From Lumnitzera littorea (lineage: Eukaryota; Streptophyta; Magnoliopsida; Myrtales; Combretaceae): DNA of 64,000 nucleotides. Location of the stretch: assembly GCA_024138015.1 (NCBI GenBank), contig JAMXBB010000004.1, forward strand, positions 111,774,077-111,838,076, written 5' to 3'. The first letter of the stretch is position 1, and the number at the start of each line of letters is the position of its first letter. The notes under the pieces were generated by a model that worked only from the letters and a program-made list of their open reading frames with translations, did not search any database and was not told the origin of the DNA. Shown here one piece after another: positions 37,181 to 50,065 of the stretch. Position numbers and translations under genes: made by a program.

Positions 37181-40100
37181 TGTATAAACAAATATCAAGA
37201 TGAACCCGAATCCCCGGATCCGAGAAACAGCTAGGCCATGATGTTTGTGCAGAGAGAGGGTGGTGTTTTTTTCCTTTCCTTCCATTTGTTTACTGAGGAA
37301 TAAAGGAGGTGGATGGATAGAGGGAGATGACACTTCCTCTTTTTTCTTTTTTTTTTTTTTATTAATCCAAAATGGAGGAAGAAAGAGATTGGGGAGCTAG
37401 TGACTGTACTGTTGTGCTTGTAATATTTTAGTGTAACCTTTTATTTTCTATTGCCACCTTCCCGTGGAATAGTACTTCATTTTATTTGCAATTTAAACGG
37501 TGATCGAAACACTTATTAAAACTAAAAAAATGAAACTTATCGCACTATATTATACAGTTTACATAAAAACAAGTAGATTAAAAGATACATGGTTTTTTTT
37601 TTTTTTTATTTAGCTTATTAATGAGTTTATTAGGACAATCATTAATATTTTCGCATTTATTTAGTTACCTTTTTTTAGTTTTTGAAATTTTTTTTTAATT
37701 TTTACTTGAGGGATAGCTATGGCTCGAAGGACACCATCAGCACATGGAGTTACCATTTGCAGCTTGTATTTCCTAAATATTACTGAGAAATTTTGTTTAA
37801 CCTATTTTCACGATTGTATTTATCTGTGACTAATGATGGACCTAGGATTTAAACCCGAAATTATAAATTTTAAATTTTAGGTAGAGCGAAACAACAATAA
37901 GTAATAAGGTTTATAAGGTTAATTTTTAAAATTTTCAAAGTTTTAGTGAGTAGCCATGAGGTGTTATCCCTCTGCGCCGTGTATGTCCAGATATTTACTG
38001 AGGATACAGAGAGTGCAGAATGGGGTCGGTGAAGTGCAAATTGGAAGAAAAATACATCTTGCATGTGTAAGAATCACAGATTTTAATTTTCATGAAGATT
38101 ACACTATCCTCATGATAATGACATTTGAAGGCCTTTTGTCTTTGATTTTGGACCTATTTGCTGAATTTAGTGAGACATAACAAAACATTTAATAGCAAAA
38201 TTGTTGGCTTTTGCTGTTGTTTTATGCTTATCTACTCAAATCTATAGTCTGAATCTCTCTTTTCTTTCCTAAATTTTTCAAATTTTATCGATAAATTTCC
38301 TTTGTCAAATATGGCAATTGTGCTTATGATGTTGCTAATATAGCGGAGTAAATAGTTTTATTTTTTTAACCAGCTATTGTACGTATTATAACTATAGGAA
38401 AAAAGGAAAATCAAACATAGTCATCATCTATTAGGTTATGGGGGTTTTGTACGAAAAAATTATTGCAACGCGTGTATTACTAAATCATGTCCATAGCTCA
38501 GATTATAGATAATGTTAATGTAATAAAAATGACCATTTATGACAGGGATATTATCAAATTAAATTATGATTTATTTACATAATAATTTTAATAACTCGAA
38601 TAATATTCTAGTTAATAGAAATTAGTAGAAAGGGAAATTTTGGCTAAATGAACATATATCCAGTTTATGTACATGCAGAGAACTTCAATGTCTGCAAAAA
38701 TATCTCCCCAACTATTCCACTATTACATGTTGATTAATATTCTTGCCATCAGAGAATACTTTGTAAAGGGCAAGTAAGAAGTTCAGAGCTGAATCAATAA
38801 TTAAAAATGGTGGAAATGAATATAAACTTGGTGTCAACTGCTTTTTTTTTCTTTTTTTCTTTTTTTTCTCCCCAGCTGATGAAATGGTAGGTAACTATAT
38901 TTAGCGAGTTAAAATATAACAGGATTATGGTTATTTAAGGATTCACAAGTGGAATAATACTACCTCATCCCGATTTACGTAAGATTTGAATCTGAACAGT
39001 CTAATATCCCCGTGAAAGGTAATTTGTAGGTTTTCTTTTTCTTTTTCTTTTTTTTTTCAAGTACATTCGTAAGTTTAATTTTATACTGTTACATGATGGG
39101 ATCTATGACAAGATTACAGCCCATTTTGTAGTCTGTATAAGGTGTTTTTTAATTTTTTAATTCTGAAGTAGTGATTGATTTGCCAGGATATATTATAGTA
39201 AAACCAAACTAATTACACTGCAAATCTCTGCCACCTACTATTAGATGTAACTTCTTAAAATTTAAGTTAAATTGTCCACTAACTGATAGTTTTGTGACAC
39301 TTAACCAGCTATCCTATCATCCTAAGTTCTGAATTCTCGATAAATTAATTAGACCATGTGACTTGGTGGTTGGGGGCCTGTTCACCACAAAACCCAGCAT
39401 CCTTTGTTTTGTAATTTAATTCAAAGGAAAAGGGCATCACGTGATGTCTTTTGACAACAAATCATGCTAAGAATTAAGAATTAGTTTTTAAGGTCTTGCA
39501 TCCCATGTTCTCAAGATTAGGGATGACATGTATTCTCTTTCAAGTTAGATTTTGAGATAATATTAAATACATTATCTAAACGACGAGTTTTTTTTTTTTT
39601 TTTTTCAGTTTTACATCGAAATATGAAGTTATTAAATAGAATACTTAATCAAATTTCCATAAAAAAAATTAGAATTATAAAATGTTATATCAAATCAATT
39701 TTGGTTTGCTAAATATACTAATCCCATCATCTTTGAAAAGATATCACGACAGGTATATCTTGTTACAGAGTTAAAAAGCTTATTGAGGTAATAAATTTGA
39801 AAGCAAAAATTCGGTTTAGTATAATATGTTGTAGCTCCAAACCTTAAGTGTTAAAAAAAAAAATAGAAAGAAAGAAAAAACAATTAAAAATTTAGATAGT
39901 AGATTTCACATTATTTGTATAACGTTTATTAGCATGAATATCACAAACAAGTTATGTTTTTATAAAGCTTGTAAATGAATGTCACTAAACTCTCTATTTA
40001 GTGCATAAATATTTGTGTGTATTTACATTTGCAATCAATTTTATGAATTGATTGGCTTCTGTTGAGTTTAAATGTGCCATGTAATATAATTATATTTAAA

Positions 40101-42409
40101 ATAAACACTCCTTAACAAAACCATGTTATTATGGTATCAATATAACATATATCATATTTAGATGATATTTGACTATCAATATAATATTATGTCATAATAA
40201 GATTTTCTTTCTATAATCTTACTATAGATTGTATAGAATTCGAATTATGTTATCTTATCAAGTTAGGATTCTCATTCCAATTTATGACACGGCTTAATGC
40301 TTGCCTCGTGACGGTGCTGTGGATGGACATTAATTTACTCAAATTATCTTATTAAGTGTGTTGACTAGGAATCTAGGGCACAAGATGAGGGTTATCACAG
40401 GAGAAAGAGAGAGAAAGACAGAGATGAGTTGTTTAAAGGGTTAAATCCAAACGATCCATTAGGTAGGGCTGCTTTTGTAATATCGATTAGCCTTATTTAA
40501 AAAAATAAATAAATTAATCAGAAAGGGAAAGAGAGAGGCGAGAACAACCCATCAAAAGAAGAGAGACAGTCCCCATTGTCACCACCACCATCTTGGCTAC
40601 CCTGTATTGACGTGGACGTTAAGGGTTAAGCTTTTCACTTATATGATTAGCCCCACGCTCTTAGGCATCGTTAATAAAACAAAAAGATGGGAAGAAATTT
40701 TCTTTTTTAAGGGAAGATGAGGAGACACATTAATAAGGAAATAGAGTGAACTACAAGTTAAAAAAGTCCTCAACTGACTTCATAACTTTCAAACTAACGC
40801 AAACATGATTAACCTATCTAGAAAAAGATAGACTAAAATGGGAAATGATGGCATAGTAATAGGATAGGAAAAACAGATCCTTAGGCTACTTATAATATAA
40901 TAAGCAAAGGTAGGATAAAAGTTTTTACCCTTACAAAGTGATTACGATAGTGGGCGTAAATATTATATCATAGTAGATTTTAGAACCTGTGAGATCTTAC
41001 ATGGTTTAGTAGGCTCCAAGCAAGGTGGTGAATCACTTCATTTTCCTTTTGTACCGATGATTGTAGAACTTAACAAAAATTGAAATGGGGTGTTTCTAAA
41101 TGTGTTTAATCGATCAATTTTTCTATTGGTCAATCAAAATTTCTTTAAGCTTCTCCAAATCAACCAACAAAGAGCATAAGTTAATCCACCAAGTCTTTAG
41201 CCAACTGAAGATGATATTTAGCTGATCAAAGTTACTTGAGTTTATTCCAAATTGGACTTATAAATAGGGGTATTGGAGTTTATTTTTCATGAAAATATCT
41301 AAAAAGCAATATTCTTAGTAATGTCTTGAGATTAGTGTAAGTATCTATTACTGATTAGAAATAAGCCTAATTCTCTTGTACAATCTTGAATTAATCAACT
41401 AAATTGGTTGGTTCTTGGAAACAATAAACCAGTGTAGATGGTGAATGGTAAACCACAACTTTTGCAATTTGCCTATGGAAGAGGCTAGCATGCCACTTCA
41501 TAGTGCATGGTGCTACCTACGATTTTCTTTTTTTGATGATGCTCCAATGATCCATGGTAAAGGAGTAACCACCAATGGCTGATCGTAGGGAATTTCTCTC
41601 TTCTCTTTATGAAATTTTCTTTTCTTTTGTAATTTTTATGATTTTTTATATTCTTTATTGTATAATTTTATTAAATATATTAAATAATAATATTCTGTTA
41701 AATCTTAGTGAACTAATCAAGAATTGACATGTGTGCAAACTATATAAATTTTAAAGAAGTTTAAAGAATGATTCAAACAAAAAAATTTTAAAATATTAAG
41801 GATTCAAATAAGAAAAAAAAAAGATTTATGACTTAAATAAAAAAGCAATTAAATATTAAAGACTAATATTATAGTTTTTCCAAAATTTAAAAATATAACT
41901 CATCGAAATACTTCCTTCAAGTTGGTATTATGGTTTAAGTCTATCATTATTATATCTTTAAGTGTATTATTGCTTTAAGTATTTATGAGAAAGTATTTCT
42001 ATTAATCAATGCATTTTCTAAGGCTAAATAATAGTTATTCTATATAAATATTATATCTATAATTTCATCTTTTTTACGAGTTGTACTTTTCGCTTATAAT
42101 TTTTTTTTCATGTATGAAATTTTTTGAGTTTTTTTTTTTTTTTTGTAATTTTATACATATCCATTATTCATATATTTTGTTCTATCGCTAATGCCTTTTT
42201 CTTCTAACAAATTACATGTCCAGGAGAAATGCCCTTTTCATTACTCAAAGTATAATGACACAATTTTTTATGTATATCATTGTATTCTATAGCTTGCAAA
42301 ATTGTTAATGGTTAAAATCATTGTAATCAAGTAGCATGAACATTTGTATTGGAATGAGATGAACCAAGGTTGAATCTCCCCTCCCTTAAATTGTAACATA
42401 ATTGGCAAA
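37181..42409. other. Gene-free region upstream of the receptor kinase
   Basis: No coding region, RNA gene or clear transposon is recognised. It contains poly-T tracts (37346-37361, 37591-37607, 39590-39605) and AT-rich intergenic sequence. A GA-rich stretch at 40530-40620 includes CACCACCACCATC but has no reading frame. Confidence 0.45.
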
Positions 42410-42432
42410 GAGAGAGAGAGAGAGAGAGAGAA
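42410..42432. repeat. (GA)n microsatellite
   Basis: This is a perfect GA dinucleotide run of about eleven units in otherwise AT-rich sequence. Confidence 0.9.
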
Positions 42433-45400
42433 AAGAGGAAGAATTGTAACTCTCTATCTCAAAAATATATCATTATGTGTACATGTAAAAAGCCATCAAT
42501 AGTTATATTTGTAACTCATACCTTTTTGTTATTAATACTTTTTGAACAATTATTACTTTTCATTTTACTACAAAGTGACACAACTTTGTATCTATGATGT
42601 TGTCCTTTCATAATTTGAAGGATCCTATGACCTTTCTAAACGCTTAATTTCATTTAAATGTGAAATAATCATTAACAATTCTATAAAAACTACAACATGT
42701 CAAGTATATCTAGAAAATTAAATAATTGAATACACATTATATCTAAAACAATTTTAAACAAACATTGTTGATATGTTAATAATAATATTTTCGCGATATC
42801 TATTAAATAGAAATCCATGCCTAGCACATTAAACATGAACAGATTCTACAGTTCATTAGACCTTGAGTCAGACCTATAATGATGCGTACTACAACTAAGA
42901 TCGATCACAAGGATCAGTCCAAACTTATCGAAAGCTTCAAAAGGTGATGGGAAAATGCGTAAAAGAATAGAAAATGAAATTAAAGTAAGTAAATTCACGA
43001 ATAGCTCCAAAGGATATAATGTACCAATAGATATAATATACTAATGGAACTTCTAATTACTCACGATACAGTTTGATATGATGCATAAGTTGGTCCGGTA
43101 AGATTACTTACCACCTAGCCTTACTCAAGTGTTAAAATAAGAGTGAAATGAAAGTAAATAAAATAATGTTTACACGAGGAAAATATTCAGTATATTAATG
43201 ATAATTTTGATTATTTACAACTATATGTACAAAGGGTATTTATACTTGAGAACTTCTGATAACTTTCCTAAAGGGGAAAAGATAAAAAAAGTATTTCCCC
43301 AAAGAAATAATGTACAAGAATAAAAAAAAATTAAAAATAAATATTCTAGAAAAACAATTATTAGTGTAGCAGATTTTTCACGTAGTCTTGTACACGTAGC
43401 AGAGATGCATTAGTGACACCATTGGAAGATGCGGACAAAAGAGTATGAGCAAATTTGTTGTTCGACCAAGGGTGATTGGGGATTAGTCCAAGGCAACTCT
43501 TTCGGCCTCTCGGCAAAAGTGATGCCAAGCAATTGATCAGTTCGAATATAGCTAAGTAGATGCACGAAGTTTAGTTGATGTCTTAACATTCATCAAGTTA
43601 GCACACAACTTCTGAAAGGTGAGCAGTCAGATAGCTCGACATACAAAGTTGATCGATAGCGATGAGTAACTTGGTTTGGATAGGAGTCAATTGGAGTAGA
43701 AGGATTCACTTTACTAGTCCCTTTAGTCCTCGAACTTAGTTACGGGTTAAAAGCCCAATAGCTTAATTCCTATCATTCAAGATCCCAAGACTAGTGACTT
43801 ACAAAAGGGGTTGCGGGAATACCCTTCCCAACCCCTCTTTTCTAACCATGCAGGTAGAATTTAAGATGGGAAATCAAGATGCTAAGTAATACATATCATG
43901 TATATATACATATAATGGATTGATCATACTTAAATTTGGATAAATGATAGTAGTAGTTGGTACTTTAAAAAAAATGCCATATATATTTTGCAAATAATAT
44001 TGTGTACTAAATATTGTAGGTATATGGGTTTAGATGCAATGATCGTGTGTATACCGTGTGTTAGATTATGTTATACGTGACTAAGGAAATGACTTAAATT
44101 ATATGAATGGGATGATCAAGTGAGGTAGGATAAGGAGAAAAAGTAGGCAATCTAGATAAAGCTCTAATATGTATGGTGATAGATAAAAGGAGTGCAATGA
44201 CATCAAACTCCATAATCAATGAAAAATGGAATAGTATTCTTAGAGTGTTTGATCTTTGAGACAGGATTCTGACAGAATAACAGCATTAATGGGGACTTTC
44301 CACTTGTCCAAATGAGGAAATAAATGAGGTATTTATAGGAAGTGGTAGTTAATCCAATCCATCAGATCATAATTATGATTAATGGCCATGATTGAAGCCT
44401 TTCATTATGGGTTTCATGTAGACTCTTTTTCATAGGCTTAGCCTAAATAAAAGCTTTATATTTTAGTGTGAGCTAAACCGAAAAAGATTAGATTGGGCGA
44501 ATCAATCCAACGGGTCCTACTTTAAACCTACCATACTAAGACTCCCTCGATCATTCCCAATATATATGGCATTAACTCTCCGAGCCCTGTCACCTTAAGC
44601 CAAAAAGTTAAATCCATTTTGATTATTGGGCTTAAGGCCCAAATTTAGATTTAGCTCTCTACAAATATTAGTGAAATTTACCTACTATATATACATACAT
44701 ATACATAACATGTATTGAATATGTCAAGAAATTATTTCTCAAAAATAAGGGCATTTTAGGCATTTCAAATTTTCCTAAAACCTTATTATCTTAAAACTTG
44801 CCACCTTTTACTAAAACCCTAGTACTTTTACCATATAAGGTTTGATACTCTCTTCTTATAGTAACTAACTAAAACCCTTCCCTTAAACTCTTCTATAAGA
44901 GGGAAATAAGGGTGATTAAGACACGAAACTTGAAACTTAAACTTAGAAAAATTTGCAAGCTTGCTAGCTCCTGAAAATCCCTTGTTCTTTAATGTTTTCA
45001 ACTCTCTTATAAGTGTTTTCAAGAGGAGATATTTAGTTCTTGTGCTTAGCAACTCTTTCCAAGCATTAAAGATAAGATACTTGAAGGATTTCTTGAAATA
45101 AGTTGATTCCTAGTTGGAAACTTGGTTTTAGTAAGTTGTGTTTAGAGTTTGACAAGTATTGAATCTAAAGCTAAAGAGTATTTACAGCTATTGGAGACTT
45201 AGAGCCCTGCCAATCAGATTTCAAGTGTTTAACGATTTGTCATGTAAGTTTGTGAAATTATAACTCTTAGTTTGATTCTTGCATTGAAAATATGTTACTT
45301 AGAGTTAAACATTGAGGTTTTAGCTGAGTTTTAAGGTAAATAATCCTTGGTTTAGCATGCCTTAAGTTAGGATTGGAGGATGTATAAGTTTATACAAGGA

Positions 45401-46122
45401 AATGGTTGAAATGAATTTGGGTTCAAAGGGGTTTTATTTTATAAAATTAGAAAACTAAAGCAATGCATCCGAACGCTAAGCCATTGTAAGTAGTAGAAGC
45501 TTAGCATCTAAACAAAATTTACTGCAACATGCGGATGCCATACCTTGTCTCAAATTCTTTTGTTTTATAACATTGTTTTTTACTCATCTAAGCTCAACTA
45601 ACTTCCTGTCTAGTCTATTCACTTCTAAAGTTTTAATCTTTAATCAAGAAACTAAAATTTTAGAAGAATTTACAAAAGATCCTAATATTTAACTTAAGGG
45701 TAGAAAGTTTTTATTCTTGTTAATCTGGAACTAAAAGGTGGTTCAAGCCTTAAATATGAGATTAGGTATTAAGTCAATCATGTTATCTTTAGTCAGGTAT
45801 TTTGACTTTCGTACTTTAATGTTCCCTTGCCAAAATCTTTTACCTTTAAGGACTTAAGTACATAGTGCTTACTTGTTATACGTGCTTGTTATGACTTAAT
45901 ATGCAAATCGGACTAATTTATATTTGGCCTAAATTAATTGGTGACAGATTCTAGAAGAGCAACTATTGATCATATGTGGGAATTCCCTAGTAAACTTTCA
46001 TATGGGATGATACGGCTAAAATTCTAAGATTTATAAACTCTGGGCTTGGACAAAAATAACTTAAGCAAAATGTATATTTATATCCACTAATGTATGTAGA
46101 TAATGATCATGATGTGGCGGGA
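42433..46122. other. Gene-free stretch, partly moderate GC
   Basis: No gene is supported. Positions 43380-43860 are less AT-rich than the surroundings, but stops occur in all frames I followed; this could be a decayed retroelement or captured gene piece. Positions 44640-45400 resemble long-LTR text (a TATA-like, leader-like run near 44880) but do not match copies A-F. Confidence 0.35.
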
Positions 46123-46130
46123 TTATGAGT

Positions 46131-46540
46131 AAGGCTGTAATTGAGTCGAGTCGAACCGATACAGTATTAGACTCAAGCGTGACTCAAAAATTCGAAACTC
46201 GAGTTCGATCGAGCTTTAAATTTTAAGCTCGACTCGAAAATGTATTTGTTAAACTTAAGTTCAACTCGATTAAACTCGAATATTCATAAATTTTTCTCCA
46301 ATAACCTCAAAGCCACTTATATCTCAAAAAAAATTAAAAAGAAATTAAAATTATACTAAGTTCGATTAAGCTCATGAGCCTAACAAATTTAGTATTTTAA
46401 AACTCGAGTTCGGTTTGATTTGTTACTTGAGTAGCTTGACTAGCTCGAGCTTGACTCGGCTGTCATTGAATCAAATTCTAGTAAAAGTTGAGACAAACTC
46501 AAGTAGTTTGCGAATTAACTTAGGTTATTTACACCCCTAG
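46131..46540. mobile_element. hAT-like non-autonomous element with 8-bp duplication
   Basis: The left end AAGGCTGTAATTGAGTCGAG and the reversed right end CTAGGGGTGTAAATAACC are imperfect inverted repeats. The flanking octamers TTATGAGT (46123-46130) and TCATGAGT (46541-46548) differ by one transition. The interior is dense in CTCGA/TCGAG words. It is 410 bp long and non-coding, the same kind of element as at 30013 but more decayed. Confidence 0.65.
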
Positions 46541-46548
46541 TCATGAGT

Positions 46549-49500
46549 ACCCTTTTGTTAGTTGTTGGCCTAAATTAAAAATAATTAATCTATTGTTTAC
46601 TTTATCACTTACATAAATTGCATTATTTGCATATGAGTGACTTAGCTTGATATTTGTATGTGTTTGTACATTCGTACTAGGTTTTGACTCATTCTTTATT
46701 TCTTTTTCAAGCATAAGGACTAATAATTACCTTATCTATGAAGAGCCATTTGTAAATAATATGAAAAAGGAAGAGGGTATCAAGTATTTTTACTTTTATA
46801 TTGACTACAGGTAAGATGACTTGTGTATTATTGGAGTCGTCTTATGATTAGAAGAGACTTGACACTATTAAGGAGATAAACACCTTTCTCGTTTTGGGTA
46901 TGGATTTGTTATACCGAGGAGATTAGATACTCTTAGACTTACTTTTGCGATACTTATGGTTCTTGAGTCATTGAACTTTATGGATTATCATGTTGATATA
47001 TTTTCGGATTATGATAATGTGAGTGGATGATATTCCCACTCCTCTTAAGGATTTTCTTATATTTGTGATAAAGATAATGAAGTAAATCCTTTGTAGATTT
47101 AGAAGCCTTAGTGTAATTTCGGTTAAGGAGATTAAATAGCGGGTTATAATGTCTAATTAAGATCCCTAAGTATTACATATATTATTTAATCAATCATTTC
47201 TCTTGAAACGGACGAGGTTTAAATACGACTGCTGCCCATGTCTAGTGCGTGCCCTAACTAGCATCCTTAATTTCCAAAACAATTTAGGGATTACGTGCCC
47301 CAGCCTCCGTGTAGTCCGCTGGCAAACTTATCTTAATTTCGTGTCCCTTATCAGTTCTTTTCACTGCTGCATGCAATTTCCACGGCACATGCATAGTACT
47401 TGAAACTCAAAAAATAAAGACATTGACGAATAATATTGTAGTTGTTGGAAAGGTATGTACGCCCTTATAAATGGCAATTTCGATCTCTATCAATGGAGAT
47501 ATTGAAGATTCGTTTTATGCCTCCATGACGTTAACAAAGGACATACTACCCCCCACAATATACCATAGTGTTGTCTTGGTGACCGTTTCCATTGTATATA
47601 CATGTCAAAATTCTAGTTAGCTAGGGACACTGATTGTTAAGGCCATTTTCACCTTTAGGGCTCTTTTTCATTTTACTTTGGTCGCTTTCCTTCCGACGAA
47701 AGAATTAGAGATTAATTTTACTAATATTAATACGATATGTAGATACCAATAAATTTATAAAATATAAATAATAATCTTTTAAAAACAATATATCATCATT
47801 GATATTTACACATCTTTTATCCAAACACTTAATATATTAGTATTATTGAATCTTTTTTCATTTATTTCTTGGGTTTATTTATATAGGAAAATAAAAACTC
47901 CAAGCAACGACTCTTTTGTCATGGTTGTTTTTCTTTACTTCTTTTAAGATAGTATTTGATTAGTAGGATTAAACAATATAAGAAGAATTAAACAGTATAA
48001 TATAAGGAAAACAAGACAATAAATCACACTTAGTGCTTATAGTATAGTAGTGAATATGAATTTTTATGATAGAAAGAATTAAAACTTTCTATAGAGTTAT
48101 ATTTAATACTTTAAAGATATATTGAATTCTTTACTGTAAAATAAATTTTTGTAACACTAAAAATATGCTAACAATTTTTCAATTTTAACCTACTACCTCA
48201 AGACCTTTCTATTCACTAATTTTGGATAATATGCAAACTAAACAATAAATTAAAGAATGTGCCATAAAAATATGGTAAACAAATGATACCTTAATATATT
48301 AGGATGGTTAGTTCCTAATGAAGATCATTGTGACACTTGTTAAAACTAAATAAAAGAAAAAAAATTTTCATGCTCTCTTATATTTTGCTTTCTTGTGATG
48401 ATGTAATTAGGAGTGTTCGATGGGACATGGAACAAGTGATCCTCGCTCGCACTGTCCTTTAATTGATGTGGAACTATAAAATGGAAGAAGTTAACGGGTA
48501 GTAGTGGTAAAAGTCGTCTTATACAATCGTGTAATGTAAATTCTCTTCTTAAAAAAAAAAAAAAAAACCTTGTCTTGATACCCACTAGCCATTCTGAAAC
48601 CCATCTCAATCCTATAGGTTTTTAATCACATGAGTGAAACTTGCTCACTAAATTAATAGGAGACCAAAAACCTACCTGAAACTTGCCAAATTAATTGTTA
48701 CGATATTGGTGAAATACTTTAAATTTCATATTTTAATGATATTCATATTAGCAAAGTAAAAGTATGTTTGCCAATAATTGTTTGAATTATATATTTATTA
48801 ATGTAAAATATAATAATACATAATATGTAAAATTTAGTAGATTCAATTTCCTGTTGGGTAATACTCTTGTGTAGAAAGCATTATAGGATTTTGATGATTT
48901 ACTCAAAAAATCATTTCAAACTCTATAAAATATTACTCTATCAAATAAATATCGAGTTTGGGTGAATATATACTCACGTGCTTCTGCCTAAGTAGAGAAA
49001 TTATATACGTGTGCAACTTCTAGAATTTGTCCTTGTCTGCTTGTCTAAACGACATGGGCTTTTTTTGTTTTTGTTTTTTTTTTTTTTTTTAAGTTTTGGA
49101 CCTATTTTGGCATGGTGTTGGTGTGGTTTTAAAGGTAAACGTCTGAATAATAAAAATGTCAAAATAATATATAAAAACAAATACATACAATAGCATAGGA
49201 GACAGAGAATAGACTTCTGATAAATTCGTATCCTGAGCAGATAAAAGATGTTGATAGGGAAAAAATAATGGAGACGAAAGAAGCAAACCTCTAATTGTGA
49301 TCATTGCAGCTGTCGTCCGACATAGGAGGAATCAAATTATTGGGATTGGAAATAGCTCTTTGTGGGTCTTTTTTTCATTGCATTTTTTTTTTCTTATGGA
49401 AACACCATGAAAACAACAAAACTATGAAAAGCTAAAGAAAGTTTTAAGAAATTGTACATATCCCAATATCGTTTGCATGATTTGCTTCTTCTTCTTTTTT

Positions 49501-50065
49501 TTTCTTCATTTTTAATTAAACTATATATATACATAGGTTGATATATCATCAAACACCTAAAATTCAAATCTAATCAAATTAAAGCTAAGTTGTATTAATA
49601 TGTGTTTATATTTTTGTTTTGTAATGCTGAACATCCATTTTCAAAAATTTTTCAAAAGTTTTGGATTGTGATGATTTCACATTAGGGTATCTTATTATGA
49701 TACACTCGTCTAAATGGAATGTAAAGGGAGCTTCACATGAATCGTGAGAGATATTGAATAATAGTATAATGTCAAATATTGAGTAACATGTTAACGTTAG
49801 TTAGATATACTTTTGGATTAAGTGTAATATCTCATAAATTAGTAATCAAAACATGAATATTTGAATATTATGATAAAGTCCTGTTCTTATATAACTATGA
49901 TCGATAAATCAAGTAAGTTAAAAACTTATGAAAAACATAATAACCCTAATTGAGGAATCTCTGTACACATGAAAGTAAAAAATATAATAAAATATAAAAA
50001 ACATAATCAAGATGGTGAAAATTTGCTCCATATGAGACCCTAAAGTCAAGTTTAAGGTAACTATT
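46549..50065. other. Gene-free AT-rich stretch
   Basis: No coding region is supported. A 66-codon frame at 47203-47403 has no recognised domain and no gene-like surroundings. Poly-A and poly-T tracts occur at 48549-48566 and 49074-49091. Confidence 0.45.

Noticed and set aside
41571..41585. ATGGCTGATCGTAG identical to the first codons of CDC48
   Set aside because: Only about 14 bases match, followed by unrelated sequence with no AAA-ATPase similarity; this is chance and not a gene copy.
42410..42432. (GA)n run as a possible regulatory GAGA element
   Set aside because: There is no nearby gene start; it is an ordinary microsatellite.
47203..47403. 66-codon frame with several cysteines
   Set aside because: It has no signal peptide, no recognised cysteine pattern, no splice context and no promoter features.
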